The notes under the pieces were generated by a model. That model had not been told where the DNA came from, searched no databases, and was given only the letters and a program-made list of their open reading frames with translations. The translations under genes and the position numbers were made by a program. Shown piece after piece: positions 8,749 through 17,375 of a stretch of 64,000 nucleotides of DNA (position 1 is its first letter; each line of letters starts with the position of its first letter). This DNA is from Candidatus Tabaqchalia intestinavium (GTDB lineage Bacteria; Bacillota; Clostridia; Oscillospirales; CAJFTT01). The stretch covers positions 1 to 64,000 of the forward strand of contig CAJFTT010000021.1 in NCBI GenBank assembly GCA_904420005.1, written 5' to 3'.

Positions 8749-9195
8749 TCACTCGATGGAGATGGAATTATGCCGCGGCAACTGCGGTTTCTCCTGCTTT
8801 GGCATGTCGATGCGCAGCAGACCGTCCTCAAACTTCGCATGCACATCCTCCGGCTTGATCGCTTCGCCCACATAAAAGCTGCGGCTGCACTGGCCGACAT
8901 ACCGCTCGCGCCGGATATAATGGCCCTTCTTATCCTTTTCATCCTTGTCCAGGCCTTTCTCGGCCCGGATGGTCAGATACCCATCCTCCAGCTGGAGCTG
9001 CACTTCCTCCTTCTTGAAGCCCGGCAGATCGACGATCAATTCATAGGTGTCGTCCGTCTCCCGCACATCGGTCTTCATCAGATTCTTCGCGTGCTTGCCA
9101 TACAGCGGATTGCGACGATGGACCGCCGGCATGGTCTCCATCATGTCATCCCACATCTCGTCAAACAGGTTCTCTCCAAAAATGCTCGGTAACAT
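8749..9195 (-). CDS. hsp20: Small heat shock protein, Hsp20/alpha-crystallin family
   Basis: 148 residues. A short N-terminal arm is followed by the alpha-crystallin domain (about 42-135) with VDLPGFKKEEVQLQLEDGYL and the closing FEDGLLRIDMPK. It is an ATP-independent holdase that keeps unfolding proteins soluble. The ATG follows GGAGG by 8 nt. Expression is clearly HrcA-type: a CIRCE element overlaps the promoter. The 135-nt leader has several possible hairpins, including one closed by GGGGA/TCCCC. Confidence 0.96.
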   Translation of the reverse strand: MLPSIFGENLFDEMWDDMMETMPAVHRRNPLYGKHAKNLMKTDVRETDDTYELIVDLPGFKKEEVQLQLEDGYLTIRAEKGLDKDEKDKKGHYIRRERYVGQCSRSFYVGEAIKPEDVHAKFEDGLLRIDMPKQEKPQLPRHNSISIE

Positions 9196-9331
9196 ACATC
9201 ATTCCTCCATTCAACTTTGATCTTCGGCTCGTAGCTGTGGGGAGTTCTCCTCGCGGTGGCGAGCGTTTGTTACCTTGGAACTCAGTGCCCGGGGACTGTC
9301 TCCGCAATCCCCTCTCCTTAAGTTCACCTTT

Positions 9332-9379
9332 ATTATACCGCAAAAATTAGCACTGTCAAGTTGAGAGTGCTAATTTTTG
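9332..9379 (-). promoter_or_regulatory. CIRCE operator overlapping hsp20 promoter
   Basis: TTAGCACTG-N9-GAGTGCTAA at 9347-9373 differs from the CIRCE consensus at one position, and the palindrome extends to 14-nt arms (9341-9354 and 9366-9379). The minus-strand promoter TTGACA (9354-9359), 16 nt, TATAAT (9332-9337) runs through it, so HrcA binding would block RNA polymerase directly. Confidence 0.95.
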
Positions 9380-9631
9380 CGTATCCTTTGCATTCATTCT
9401 TATTTTATTCATTTTTTATCTTCATGCAGCCCAAATTCAGCACAATTCCCCTTCATATGCGTCACTATAAGTCTGTGAAGCACCGAACACAAAGCGGGGA
9501 TCTTCCGCCGCATTTGCGCCATCCTCCGTCGAACGGCCGTTGGCTTTGCGTGTGTTCTGTGAAAAAAAGCTGTTTTCTTTTTGCCAATTCCCGCTGTTTT
9601 TGTCCCTTCTGCTGATTTGGGGGAAACCTTA
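9380..9631. other. Intergenic between hsp20 and marR, no gene recognised
   Basis: Moderately AT-rich at first. I see no promoter pair, hairpin with T-run or coding signal that stands out before the marR promoter at 9632. Confidence 0.6.
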
Positions 9632-9696
9632 TTGACAGACATCCGGAATCCGAATATAATTTGTAGCATGCGACTGAAAAATATGTAGTATGCGAC
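9632..9696 (+). promoter_or_regulatory. Promoter and probable MarR operator of the exporter operon
   Basis: TTGACA (9632-9637), 17 nt, TATAAT (9655-9660). Just downstream are two 13-nt direct repeats, TGTAGCATGCGAC (9662-9674) and TGTAGTATGCGAC (9684-9696), exactly 22 nt apart and so on the same face of the helix. Each is an imperfect palindrome around GCATGC or GTATGC, as expected for a MarR dimer site. Binding here would repress the operon. Confidence 0.8.
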
Positions 9697-9722
9697 AATG
9701 ATCGGCGGGAGGTGAACTGGGA

Positions 9723-10157
9723 ATGGAGTCACAGAGCATCGGTTCCATGATCAAAATCCTCAGCGAGACCATCAATCAGCGAGCCAACCGGGATTGCAAG
9801 GGATTCAACCTGACGATGCAGCAGATGAAGATCCTGCACTTTCTGAAAACGCGGGAAGGCGCACAGCCGGCTACACAGAAAGACATTCAGGATTTCATGC
9901 GGATCTCGCATCCCACCGTTGTCAACATCCTGCGCTTGATGAAGGAGAAGGGCTTCATCGAGATCTCGACCAGCGAAAAAGATAAACGGATGAAACTCGT
10001 GCGCCTGACAGGGCGGGAGGCGCCGTTCGTCCAGGAGGTCATCCGCGGGCGCGAGCAGATGGAAGCGCAGCTTGTCGAAGGGCTGTCCGCACAGGAGCAG
10101 GAAACGCTGCGCCGCTGCCTGCGCAAAATGTATGACAACATCACCGCGCGCTGCTGA
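9723..10157 (+). CDS. MarR family transcriptional regulator
   Basis: 144 residues. Winged helix-turn-helix of MarR type: QMKILHFLKTRE, then TQKDIQDFMRISHPTVVNILRLMKEKGFIE as recognition helix, and the wing with EKDKRMKLVRLT. The terminal helices would form the dimer interface. It opens an operon with two ABC exporter halves and is preceded by a twin operator, so auto-repression relieved by a drug-like ligand is the likely scheme. The first exporter gene starts 61 nt after its stop. Confidence 0.93.
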   Translation: MESQSIGSMIKILSETINQRANRDCKGFNLTMQQMKILHFLKTREGAQPATQKDIQDFMRISHPTVVNILRLMKEKGFIEISTSEKDKRMKLVRLTGREAPFVQEVIRGREQMEAQLVEGLSAQEQETLRRCLRKMYDNITARC

Positions 10158-10218
10158 CAAGTCGCAACCGCCCCTCCACGACAAGGGCTGCGGGCAGAAA
10201 AGAAGAAAGGGGAATTCT

Positions 10219-11946
10219 ATGAATCGGCTACTGTTCAAATCCATCCGGGAATACAAAAAGCAGTCCATTCTGGCGCCGCTGTTTGTGGTGCTGGAAGTGC
10301 TGATGGAAGTGCTCATCCCGTTCCAGATGGCGAAGATTATCGACGAGGGGATCCAGGGGCAAAACCTTCCTTATATTATTCGGACCGGCGTGATCCTGGT
10401 GATCCTGGCGCTGCTCGCGCTGATCTTCGGCGCCCTGGCAGGTAAATTTGCCGCCGAGGCGGGCGCCGGCTACGCCAAAAATCTCCGGCACGATATTTTT
10501 TATAAAATCCAGAAGTTTTCCTTTAAGAATATCGACCACTTTTCCACGCCGAGCCTCGTGACGCGCATGACCACGGACATCACCAACGTCCAGATGGCGT
10601 ATATGATGACCATCCGCCTTCTGGCGCGCGCGCCGATCATGATCGTGCTGTCGTGGATCATGACGCTGACGATCAACGTTCAGATCGCGCTGCTGTTCCT
10701 CGCGGCCATTCCGATTCTGGGCTTCCTTCTGATCTTCATTTCCAAGCTGGCGCACCGGTATTTCATCAAGGTGTTTGACGAATACGACGTGCTCAACAAC
10801 GACGTGCAGGAGAACGTCAACGCCGCGCGCGTGGTCAAAGCCTATGTGCGCGAGGACTATGAGATCAAGAAGTTCCACGGCATCTCCAAGGTGGTTTTCG
10901 ACCTGTTCACCAAAGCGGAGAAAATCGTCGCGTTCAATAACCCCGTGATGATGTTCGTGATGTATTCGGTCATCCTCATCATGGTGCTGATCGGCGGCCA
11001 GGCGATCGTATTCGGCGGCATGGAGGCCGGCGACCTGACCAGCGTGCTGGTTTACGCCATGCAGATCCTGATGAGCCTGATGATGGTTTCTTTCGTGTTC
11101 GTCATGATCATGATCGCGGAGGCCTCCACCGACCGCATCACGGAAGTGCTGCAGGAAGTACCGGAGATGCAGGACGGAGAAAACGCCGTCAAAGAGGTGC
11201 CCAACGGCGACATCGATTTTGACAACGTCAGCTTCAGCTACACCGGCGAGGGAGGCAAGCTGTCGCTAAAAAACATCAACCTGCACATTAAATCCGGTCA
11301 GATGATCGGCATCTTCGGCGGCATCGGCAGCGCGAAGTCGACGCTCGTGCAGCTCATCCCCCGCCTTTACGACGTCACGGAAGGCTCGGTCAAGGTCGGC
11401 GGGCGCGACGTGCGCGACTATGACCTCGCGGCGCTGCGCGACCAGGTCGCCATGGTGCTGCAAAAAAACGTGCTGTTCTCGGAGAGCATTTACGATAACC
11501 TCCGCTGGGGAAATGAGAACGCCAGCGACGAGGAAGTCCAGCGCGTGTGCAAGCTCGCACAGGCCGATTCCTTCGTGCAGGAGTTCCCCGACGGTTATAA
11601 CACCATGATCGTGCAGGGCGGCAACAACGTCTCCGGCGGGCAGAAGCAACGGCTGTGCATCGCGCGCGCCCTGCTCAAAAAGCCCAAAATCCTCATTCTG
11701 GACGACTCGACCAGCGCGGTCGACACCAAGACCGACGCGCTCATCCGCAAGGCTTTCCGCGAGGAAATCCCCGAAACGACAAAGATCATCATTTCGCAGC
11801 GCATCTCCTCCATCGAGGACGCCGACCAGATCATTGTGCTCGACAACGGCGAGATCAACGGCATCGGCACGTCGGAAGAGCTGCTGCAGTCCAATCAGAT
11901 TTACCGTGAGGTCTATGAATCCCAGGTGAAAGGGAGGGCGGAATAA
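10219..11946 (+). CDS. ABC exporter half-transporter with degenerate ATP site
   Basis: 575 residues from the ATG at 10219 behind AGAAAGGGG. Six membrane helices (about 1-320) precede the nucleotide-binding domain. Walker A is GGIGSAKST near residue 366, with Ala where Gly is usual. The signature is VSGGQKQR. Walker B ends in LILDDSTSA, with Asp replacing the catalytic Glu, and the switch His is Gln in IIISQRIS. Such substitutions are normal in one half of heterodimeric exporters of the BmrCD or TM287/288 kind, where only the composite site completed by the partner hydrolyses ATP well. The next gene, 1 nt away, is that partner. A role in drug or peptide export is inferred from the MarR linkage. 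Confidence 0.93.
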   Translation: MNRLLFKSIREYKKQSILAPLFVVLEVLMEVLIPFQMAKIIDEGIQGQNLPYIIRTGVILVILALLALIFGALAGKFAAEAGAGYAKNLRHDIFYKIQKFSFKNIDHFSTPSLVTRMTTDITNVQMAYMMTIRLLARAPIMIVLSWIMTLTINVQIALLFLAAIPILGFLLIFISKLAHRYFIKVFDEYDVLNNDVQENVNAARVVKAYVREDYEIKKFHGISKVVFDLFTKAEKIVAFNNPVMMFVMYSVILIMVLIGGQAIVFGGMEAGDLTSVLVYAMQILMSLMMVSFVFVMIMIAEASTDRITEVLQEVPEMQDGENAVKEVPNGDIDFDNVSFSYTGEGGKLSLKNINLHIKSGQMIGIFGGIGSAKSTLVQLIPRLYDVTEGSVKVGGRDVRDYDLAALRDQVAMVLQKNVLFSESIYDNLRWGNENASDEEVQRVCKLAQADSFVQEFPDGYNTMIVQGGNNVSGGQKQRLCIARALLKKPKILILDDSTSAVDTKTDALIRKAFREEIPETTKIIISQRISSIEDADQIIVLDNGEINGIGTSEELLQSNQIYREVYESQVKGRAE

Positions 11947-11947
11947 G

Positions 11948-13834
11948 ATGGAAAACGGGCAAAGAAGAATCACCAAAAACACGCTCAAAACCGGCAAGCG
12001 GCTGCTGAAATACGTAACCAGCACCTATAAGGCCGAGTTTGCCGTCGTCTTCCTGTGCATCCTCGTCTGCTCTGTGGCGACGATCTCCGTTTCGCTTTCG
12101 ATGAAGTTCCTGCTGGACGACTACATCCTGCCGCTCATCGGCAACGCGAATCCGGATTTTTCCGGCCTTTACAAGGCGCTGGCGGTGCTGGGCTGCATTT
12201 TCCTGCTGGGCGTCATCGCCTCGTTCCTTTACAGCCGGCTGATGGTCAAGATCGGGCAGGGCGTCCTCAAGCGCGTGCGCGACGAGATGTTCGAGCATAT
12301 GCAGAAGCTCCCCATCCGCTACTTTGACCAGAACACCAACGGCTCCATCATGAGCCTGTATACCAACGATACCGATACGCTGCGGCAGATGATCAACCAG
12401 TCCATCCCGCAGGTGCTCATGTCCGGGATCACCATTCTGGTGACCTTCATCTCCATGCTGATCCTCAGCCCGCTGCTGACGATCCTGGCCGTCCTGGTCA
12501 TTTTCGTGATGTTCCTCGTGGCCAAAAAGCTCACCGGCAACAGCGGCAAATATTTCGTCCGGCAGCAGCTCGACCTCGCCAACATCACGGGCTTCGTCGA
12601 GGAGCGCATGAACGGGCAGCGCGTGATCAAGGTTTTCAACCACGAACGCAAGTCGGAGGAGGAATTCGACGCGCTCAACGAGGAGCTTTACGTCAGCTCT
12701 TCCCGCGCGCATACCTTCGCGAGCATCATGGGCCCCGTCATGGGCAACATCGGCAACGTGCAGTTCGTGCTCACGGCGATTCTGGGCGGCGTGCTGATGC
12801 TTGCGGGCGTCGGCGGCCTGAGCATCGGCACGATCGCCTCCTACCTGCAATTCACCAAGAGCTTCACCCAGCCTTTCATGCAGGTCGCGCAGCAGTTCAA
12901 CTCCATCATCATGGCGCTGGCCGGCGCGGAGCGCATCTTCGCGATGATGGACGAAGAGCCGGAAGTGGACGACGGCTATGTGCAGCTGGTCAACGCCAAA
13001 AAGGACGAAAACGGCAACATCATCGAGTGCGAAGAGCGCACCGGCATGTGGGCCTGGAAGCATCCGCATCAGGCGGACGGCAGCGTAACATATACTGAGC
13101 TTAAAGGCGACGTGCGTTTCTTCGACATGTCCTTCGGCTATACCGAGGACCATATGGTGCTTCACGACCTCACCCTCTACGCCAAGCCCGGCCAGAAGCT
13201 GGCCTTCGTCGGCTCGACCGGCGCGGGCAAGACCACCATCACCAACCTGATCAACCGCTTTTACGACGTGCAGGACGGCAAGATCCGCTACGACGGCATC
13301 AACATCAACAAGATCAAAAAAGCCGACCTGCGCCGCTCGCTGGGCATCGTGCTGCAGGACACGCACCTGTTCACCGGCACCATTTTGGAGAATATCCGTT
13401 ATGGCAAGCTGAACGCGACGGATGAGGAGGTCTACGAAGCGGCGCGCCTGGCCTATGCCGACCAATTCATCCGGCGTCTGCCGGACGGCTACCAGACCAT
13501 GCTCACCGGCGACGGCGACGAGCTGTCCCAGGGGCAGCGGCAGCTGCTGGCCATCGCGCGCGCGGCGGTGGCCAACCCGCCGGTGCTCATCCTCGACGAG
13601 GCGACCAGCTCCATCGACACCCGCACGGAAGCCATCGTGCAGAAAGGGATGGACAACCTGATGAAAGGGCGCACGGTGTTCGTCATCGCGCACCGGCTGT
13701 CTACCATCCGCAATTCCGACGCGATCATCGTGCTCGAGCATGGCCGCATCATCGAGCGCGGCACGCACGAGGACCTCATCGCGCAGCACGGGACCTATTA
13801 CCAGCTGTATACCGGCAAGCTGGAATTGTCCTGA
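11948..13834 (+). CDS. ABC exporter half-transporter, catalytic partner
   Basis: 628 residues, membrane domain (about 15-340) then ATPase. The ATPase is intact: GSTGAGKTT near residue 420, Walker B LILDEATSS with the catalytic Glu, and VIAHRLSTI with the switch His. Its signature reads ELSQGQRQ rather than LSGGQ, which pairs with the degenerate half. A charged insert of about 40 residues (KKDENGNIIECEERT and following) joins membrane domain and ATPase, usual for the YheH-like branch. GGAGGG from the end of the preceding gene serves as ribosome site. Confidence 0.94.
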   Translation: MENGQRRITKNTLKTGKRLLKYVTSTYKAEFAVVFLCILVCSVATISVSLSMKFLLDDYILPLIGNANPDFSGLYKALAVLGCIFLLGVIASFLYSRLMVKIGQGVLKRVRDEMFEHMQKLPIRYFDQNTNGSIMSLYTNDTDTLRQMINQSIPQVLMSGITILVTFISMLILSPLLTILAVLVIFVMFLVAKKLTGNSGKYFVRQQLDLANITGFVEERMNGQRVIKVFNHERKSEEEFDALNEELYVSSSRAHTFASIMGPVMGNIGNVQFVLTAILGGVLMLAGVGGLSIGTIASYLQFTKSFTQPFMQVAQQFNSIIMALAGAERIFAMMDEEPEVDDGYVQLVNAKKDENGNIIECEERTGMWAWKHPHQADGSVTYTELKGDVRFFDMSFGYTEDHMVLHDLTLYAKPGQKLAFVGSTGAGKTTITNLINRFYDVQDGKIRYDGININKIKKADLRRSLGIVLQDTHLFTGTILENIRYGKLNATDEEVYEAARLAYADQFIRRLPDGYQTMLTGDGDELSQGQRQLLAIARAAVANPPVLILDEATSSIDTRTEAIVQKGMDNLMKGRTVFVIAHRLSTIRNSDAIIVLEHGRIIERGTHEDLIAQHGTYYQLYTGKLELS

Positions 13835-13852
13835 CAACTGTATCTTTTCTCT

Positions 13853-13894
13853 CCCGGGGACGGCGCAGGCAAACGCGCTGTCCCCGGTTTTTTA
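13853..13894 (+). terminator. Terminator of the marR-ABC operon
   Basis: CCGGGGAC pairs with GTCCCCGG around a GCG/CGC inner stem, followed by TTTTTTATC. Confidence 0.9.
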
Positions 13895-14271
13895 TCGCGC
13901 CGAGAGGTGGCGACGCAGCCCTGCCGCCCGGGCAAGGCCGCGTTCGGCCGTCCCTTTTTGGCCGGCCCGACCGGCGCGGCGGCGCGGCAAAATCCGCACG
14001 AACCTCACAACGTTTCTCCATATCTCCGTCAGCTGCCCGGCGGCGAGACTCCCCCCGCTTGCGGAAAATGCACAAAACCGACGCCCCGCTGTGGTTTTTC
14101 TCTCCCCCAGCGGGGCGTCGGTTTTGCTTTTCTTCCCGCGCGGCAAACGCGCCATTCGCTTTCCGGGCGCTTTACACCGCGCGCCCGGCGGGCGGCCGTC
14201 CAGCGACACAGCCCTTTTTCAGCGCCGCCCGGGATGGGCATCCCATGGCGGCCCATCCCCTTTCGGCCGCG
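13895..14271. other. Intergenic, with one long perfect hairpin
   Basis: No gene recognised. The main structure is an 18-bp perfect inverted repeat at 14073-14126, listed separately. Confidence 0.6.
14073..14126. repeat. 18-bp perfect inverted repeat
   Basis: Arms 14073-14090 and 14109-14126 around an 18-nt pyrimidine-rich loop. The outer four pairs are CAAAA/TTTTG and the inner part is GC-rich, so it could end transcription in either direction. It is about 145 nt behind glnK, which otherwise lacks a terminator. Confidence 0.7.
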
Positions 14272-14637
14272 TCAGGCGTCCTCGCCCGACGACTGCAGCG
14301 CGTCATAGCCGCTTTCACCGGTGCGGATTTTCAGCGCATCCGTGATGGGATATGCAAAGATTTTGCCGTCTCCCACCTCGCCCGTGCGGGCGACCTCGCG
14401 GATTTTCTGGATGGTCTTTTCCTTCCATTCCTCGGAGGAAACGACGATTTCCAGCTTGATCTTAGGCACCAGCATCGCGTCGACCTTCTGCCCGCGCACG
14501 ACGGAGGCATAACCGCGCTGGGAGCCAAACCCCATCACCTGATAAATCGTCACGCCGTTGATCTCGATCTCGTGCAGCGCCGCCTTGATGTCCTCCAGTT
14601 TTTCTTCCCGGATAATGGCTTCTATCTTATACATCAT
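14272..14637 (-). CDS. glnK: P-II family nitrogen regulator
   Basis: 121 residues. P-II proteins are trimers that sense 2-oxoglutarate and ATP/ADP and plug the ammonium channel. Conserved parts are IEAIIREEKLEDIKAAL, GFGSQRG and the C-terminal GDGKIFAYPI. The T-loop reads RGQKVDAMLVPKIK and lacks the tyrosine that is uridylylated in enteric GlnB/GlnK, so control by uridylylation is not expected. It lies 20 nt behind amtB in the same unit. Start ATG at 14637, with a second in-frame ATG directly after it, both behind GGAGGG. Confidence 0.95.
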   Translation of the reverse strand: MMYKIEAIIREEKLEDIKAALHEIEINGVTIYQVMGFGSQRGYASVVRGQKVDAMLVPKIKLEIVVSSEEWKEKTIQKIREVARTGEVGDGKIFAYPITDALKIRTGESGYDALQSSGEDA

Positions 14638-14657
14638 AACCGACTATCCCTCCTGCC

Positions 14658-15899
14658 TCAGTCCAGCCCGTTAAACGACGGGTAAGCGTTTTCGCCGTGC
14701 TGCGTGGCGTCCAGGCCCAGCAGTTCGTCCTTATGCTCCACCCGCAGCTTGGTGAAAATGCGGGTGATCCCCACACAGACGAGCGTACCGGCCACCGCGA
14801 CGCCGATCGTGACCAGAATACTGATCAGCTGCGCGACAAAGAGCCTCGTCTCTCCGTAAACCAGGCCGTTCCACTGCGCGACAGAGTTGATATCCGTCCG
14901 GGCGAACAGGCCGGTCGCGATACCGCCCCAGATGCCGCCGATCCCATGGCAGCCGAACGCGTCGAGCGCGTCGTCGATCTTGAGCTTCTTCTTCAGGAAA
15001 TTCATCATGAAGTAGCACAGCGGGCTGACCACGGCGCCGATCACGATCGCCGCCCAGACGGGGACAAATCCCGCGCCCGGCGTGATCGCCACAAGGCCGA
15101 CCACAAGGCCCGTCGAAGCGCCGACCAGCGTCGGCTTGCCGCCCTTGATCACGTCGATGAGCATCCAGACGAGCAGCGCCGTGCCGGACGCCAGCGCCGA
15201 GGTCAAGAACGCGTGCGCAGCCAGGCCGTTCGCGCCCAGCGCGGAGCCGGCATTGAAGCCGAACCAGCCGAACCACAGCATCGCGGCGCCCAGGAACACA
15301 AACGGAATGTTATGCACACGATAGGACCTGTGCTCCACGCCGCTGCGTCTGCCGAGGAGGATCGCCAGAACCAGGCCGCTGATGCCCGAGCTGATGTGCA
15401 CCACGTTGCCGCCGGCGAAGTCCACCGCGCCCAGCTCTGCAAGGAAGCCGCCCGAGCCCCACACCATGTGCGCCATCGGATAATACACAACCAGCGACCA
15501 CAGCAGAATGAAAATGAACAGCGCCTTATACCGCATTCTGCCCGCCACCGCGCCGGTGATGAGCGCAGGCGTGATCATCGCGAACATCATTTGGAACACC
15601 ACATACGTCATCGACGAAATGGTCGGCGCATAAGACAGCGTTTCGTCAAAGCGCAGCCCGTTGAGGCCGATATAGTCCAGTCCGCCGATCACACCTCCAT
15701 GGTCCGTGCCGAAAGACAGGGAAAACCCGCACACGATCCACAGCACTACCGAGAGTCCCATAATGCCGGCGCAGTCCATCATTGTATTCACGACATTCTT
15801 TCGCCGGACGAGGCCTCCATAGAAAAAAGCCAGGCCGGGCGTCATGAAGAAAACCAACGCCGCGCAAATCAGGACAAATCCATTGTCCCCCGTGTTCAT
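14658..15899 (-). CDS. amtB: Ammonium transporter Amt
   Basis: 413 residues with about eleven membrane helices, the family norm. The pore histidines are visible in GGNVVHISSG and AFGCHGIGGIWGG. The N-terminus is MTPGLAFFYGGLVRRKN. It conducts ammonium into the cell and is gated by the P-II protein encoded next. AGGAGGGG precedes the start. A hairpin followed by a T-run lies in the short leader (listed separately). Confidence 0.97.
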   Translation of the reverse strand: MNTGDNGFVLICAALVFFMTPGLAFFYGGLVRRKNVVNTMMDCAGIMGLSVVLWIVCGFSLSFGTDHGGVIGGLDYIGLNGLRFDETLSYAPTISSMTYVVFQMMFAMITPALITGAVAGRMRYKALFIFILLWSLVVYYPMAHMVWGSGGFLAELGAVDFAGGNVVHISSGISGLVLAILLGRRSGVEHRSYRVHNIPFVFLGAAMLWFGWFGFNAGSALGANGLAAHAFLTSALASGTALLVWMLIDVIKGGKPTLVGASTGLVVGLVAITPGAGFVPVWAAIVIGAVVSPLCYFMMNFLKKKLKIDDALDAFGCHGIGGIWGGIATGLFARTDINSVAQWNGLVYGETRLFVAQLISILVTIGVAVAGTLVCVGITRIFTKLRVEHKDELLGLDATQHGENAYPSFNGLD

Positions 15900-15910
15900 A
15901 CCTACCCCTC

Positions 15911-15951
15911 CTAAAAAATTAAAAGGCGCCCCTGTCTCCAGGAACGCCTTT
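15911..15951 (-). terminator. Terminator-like hairpin in the amtB leader
   Basis: On the minus strand AAAGGCG pairs with CGCCTTT around an inner CCTG-GAGA-CAGG hairpin, followed by TTAATTTTTT, all between the promoter (about +5) and the amtB ribosome site. It would end most transcripts after about 45 nt unless something prevents it. Confidence 0.75.
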
Positions 15952-15961
15952 GTTCGCCCTC

Positions 15962-15990
15962 ATTATAGCAAAGCGCAAAAAAGAAAGCAA
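15962..15990 (-). promoter_or_regulatory. Promoter of amtB-glnK
   Basis: Minus strand TTGCTT (15985-15990), 17 nt, TATAAT (15962-15967). Confidence 0.8.
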
Positions 15991-16115
15991 GCCTCAAATT
16001 TCCGTTTTCTTTCGATTTATTCAATCAGAATAAATTTCGGCATTGATTTTCCGCTTCTTTTGGACGATATTTCACAATTCCAACACAATCCGCCCAGCCA
16101 ATCCGGCGCGCTCGC

Positions 16116-17375
16116 CTAGGCCTCCAGCATGCGGGACGCGGCCAGCATGATCCCCGTTTTGGCGGAATAGTACGTCAGGCCGCCCTGCAGGTAAGCCGTG
16201 AAAGGCGGGCGCACCGGCCCGTCGCACGACAGCTCGATGGACGCCCCCTGCGTGAAAGCGCCCGCCGCCATGACGACCTCGTCGCTGTAACCCGGCATGG
16301 CCCATGGCTCCGGCGTGACGTAGGAATCCACCGGGCTGCCCGCCTGGATGCCCTGCACAAACCGCAGCAGTTTTTCTCGGCTGCCGGTCTCGACGGCGGT
16401 GATGATATCGCCGCGCGGCGCATCATAGGCCGGAAACACCGAGAAACCCAACCGCGTCAGCAGCGCGGAGGCAAAGGCGGCGGATTTGAGCGCCTCGGCC
16501 GTCGTCTGCGGCGCGAGGAAAAGCCCTTCATACATGCTTTTGAGCTGCCCCAGCGTGCAGCCCGCCTCGCGGCCGATGCCGACGGAGGTCAACCGGTAAG
16601 CGCACAGCTCCACCAGGTCGCGCCGCCCGGCGATATAGCCGCCGGTATCGCACAGGCCGCCGCCGGCGTTTTTGATCAGCGACCCGATGAGCAGGTCCGC
16701 GCCGGCGGCGGAGGGCTCCTGCTTCTCGGTGAATTCGCCGTAGCAATTGTCCACCATCACGATGACGTCCGGCTTTTTCTCCCGGGCGGCCGCGATCACG
16801 GGCGCGATCTCCCCGCACAGCAGCGCCGGCCGCTTGCCGTATCCGCCCGAGCGCTGGATATACAGCACGCGCGTGGCGGCGTCGATGGCGTCCACCGCGG
16901 CCGCCACGTCGATTTTGCTCTCCCTCGTCAGCTCGACGGCGCGAAACGCCACGCCGAAGTCCCGCAGGCTCCCGTTGCCGGGCGTGCCGGCAATGCCGAT
17001 GACCTCGTCGAGCGTGTCATAGGGCTTGCCCGTCACGGACAGCAGCGTGTCGCCCGGGCGCAGCACGCCGAACAGCGCCGTGGACAGCGCGTGCGTGCCG
17101 GAAATGAAGCTGTGGCGCACCAGCGCGTCCTCGCAGCCGAGCGCCTGCGCGAACACGCGGTCGAGGTTTTCTCGGCCCGCGTCGTCGTAGCCATAGCCCG
17201 TCGAGCCGGCAAAATGCGTCGCGCTGACGCGGTTTTGCACGAACGCCGCGAGCACCTTGCGGCTGTTATATTCCGCGATCTCCGCGATGCGCGCGAACAC
17301 CGGCGCGCAATCCCGCTCCGCGGCGGCGGCCGCCTCCTCCACCTGCGGAGAAATCGCAAATCCAAAGGTTTCCAT
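16116..17375 (-). CDS. Methionine gamma-lyase family protein (aluminium-resistance type)
   Basis: 419 residues of the PLP fold-type I family often annotated as aluminium resistance or methionine gamma-lyase (Met_gamma_lyase domain). Visible features are RHSFISGTHALSTALFG for cofactor binding, MVDNCYGEFTEKQEP with the ring-stacking and Asp contacts, and LIGSLIKNAGGG with the probable Schiff-base lysine near residue 233. Family length is normal. The real substrate of this branch is poorly known. It stands alone on the minus strand; the start has only a weak AAAGGCGG upstream. Confidence 0.88.
   Translation of the reverse strand: METFGFAISPQVEEAAAAAERDCAPVFARIAEIAEYNSRKVLAAFVQNRVSATHFAGSTGYGYDDAGRENLDRVFAQALGCEDALVRHSFISGTHALSTALFGVLRPGDTLLSVTGKPYDTLDEVIGIAGTPGNGSLRDFGVAFRAVELTRESKIDVAAAVDAIDAATRVLYIQRSGGYGKRPALLCGEIAPVIAAAREKKPDVIVMVDNCYGEFTEKQEPSAAGADLLIGSLIKNAGGGLCDTGGYIAGRRDLVELCAYRLTSVGIGREAGCTLGQLKSMYEGLFLAPQTTAEALKSAAFASALLTRLGFSVFPAYDAPRGDIITAVETGSREKLLRFVQGIQAGSPVDSYVTPEPWAMPGYSDEVVMAAGAFTQGASIELSCDGPVRPPFTAYLQGGLTYYSAKTGIMLAASRMLEA

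Noticed and set aside
11320..11343. Walker A alanine in the first ABC half taken as a disabling mutation
   Set aside because: Such Walker A variants are familiar in the degenerate half of heterodimeric exporters, and the other substitutions of that site agree.
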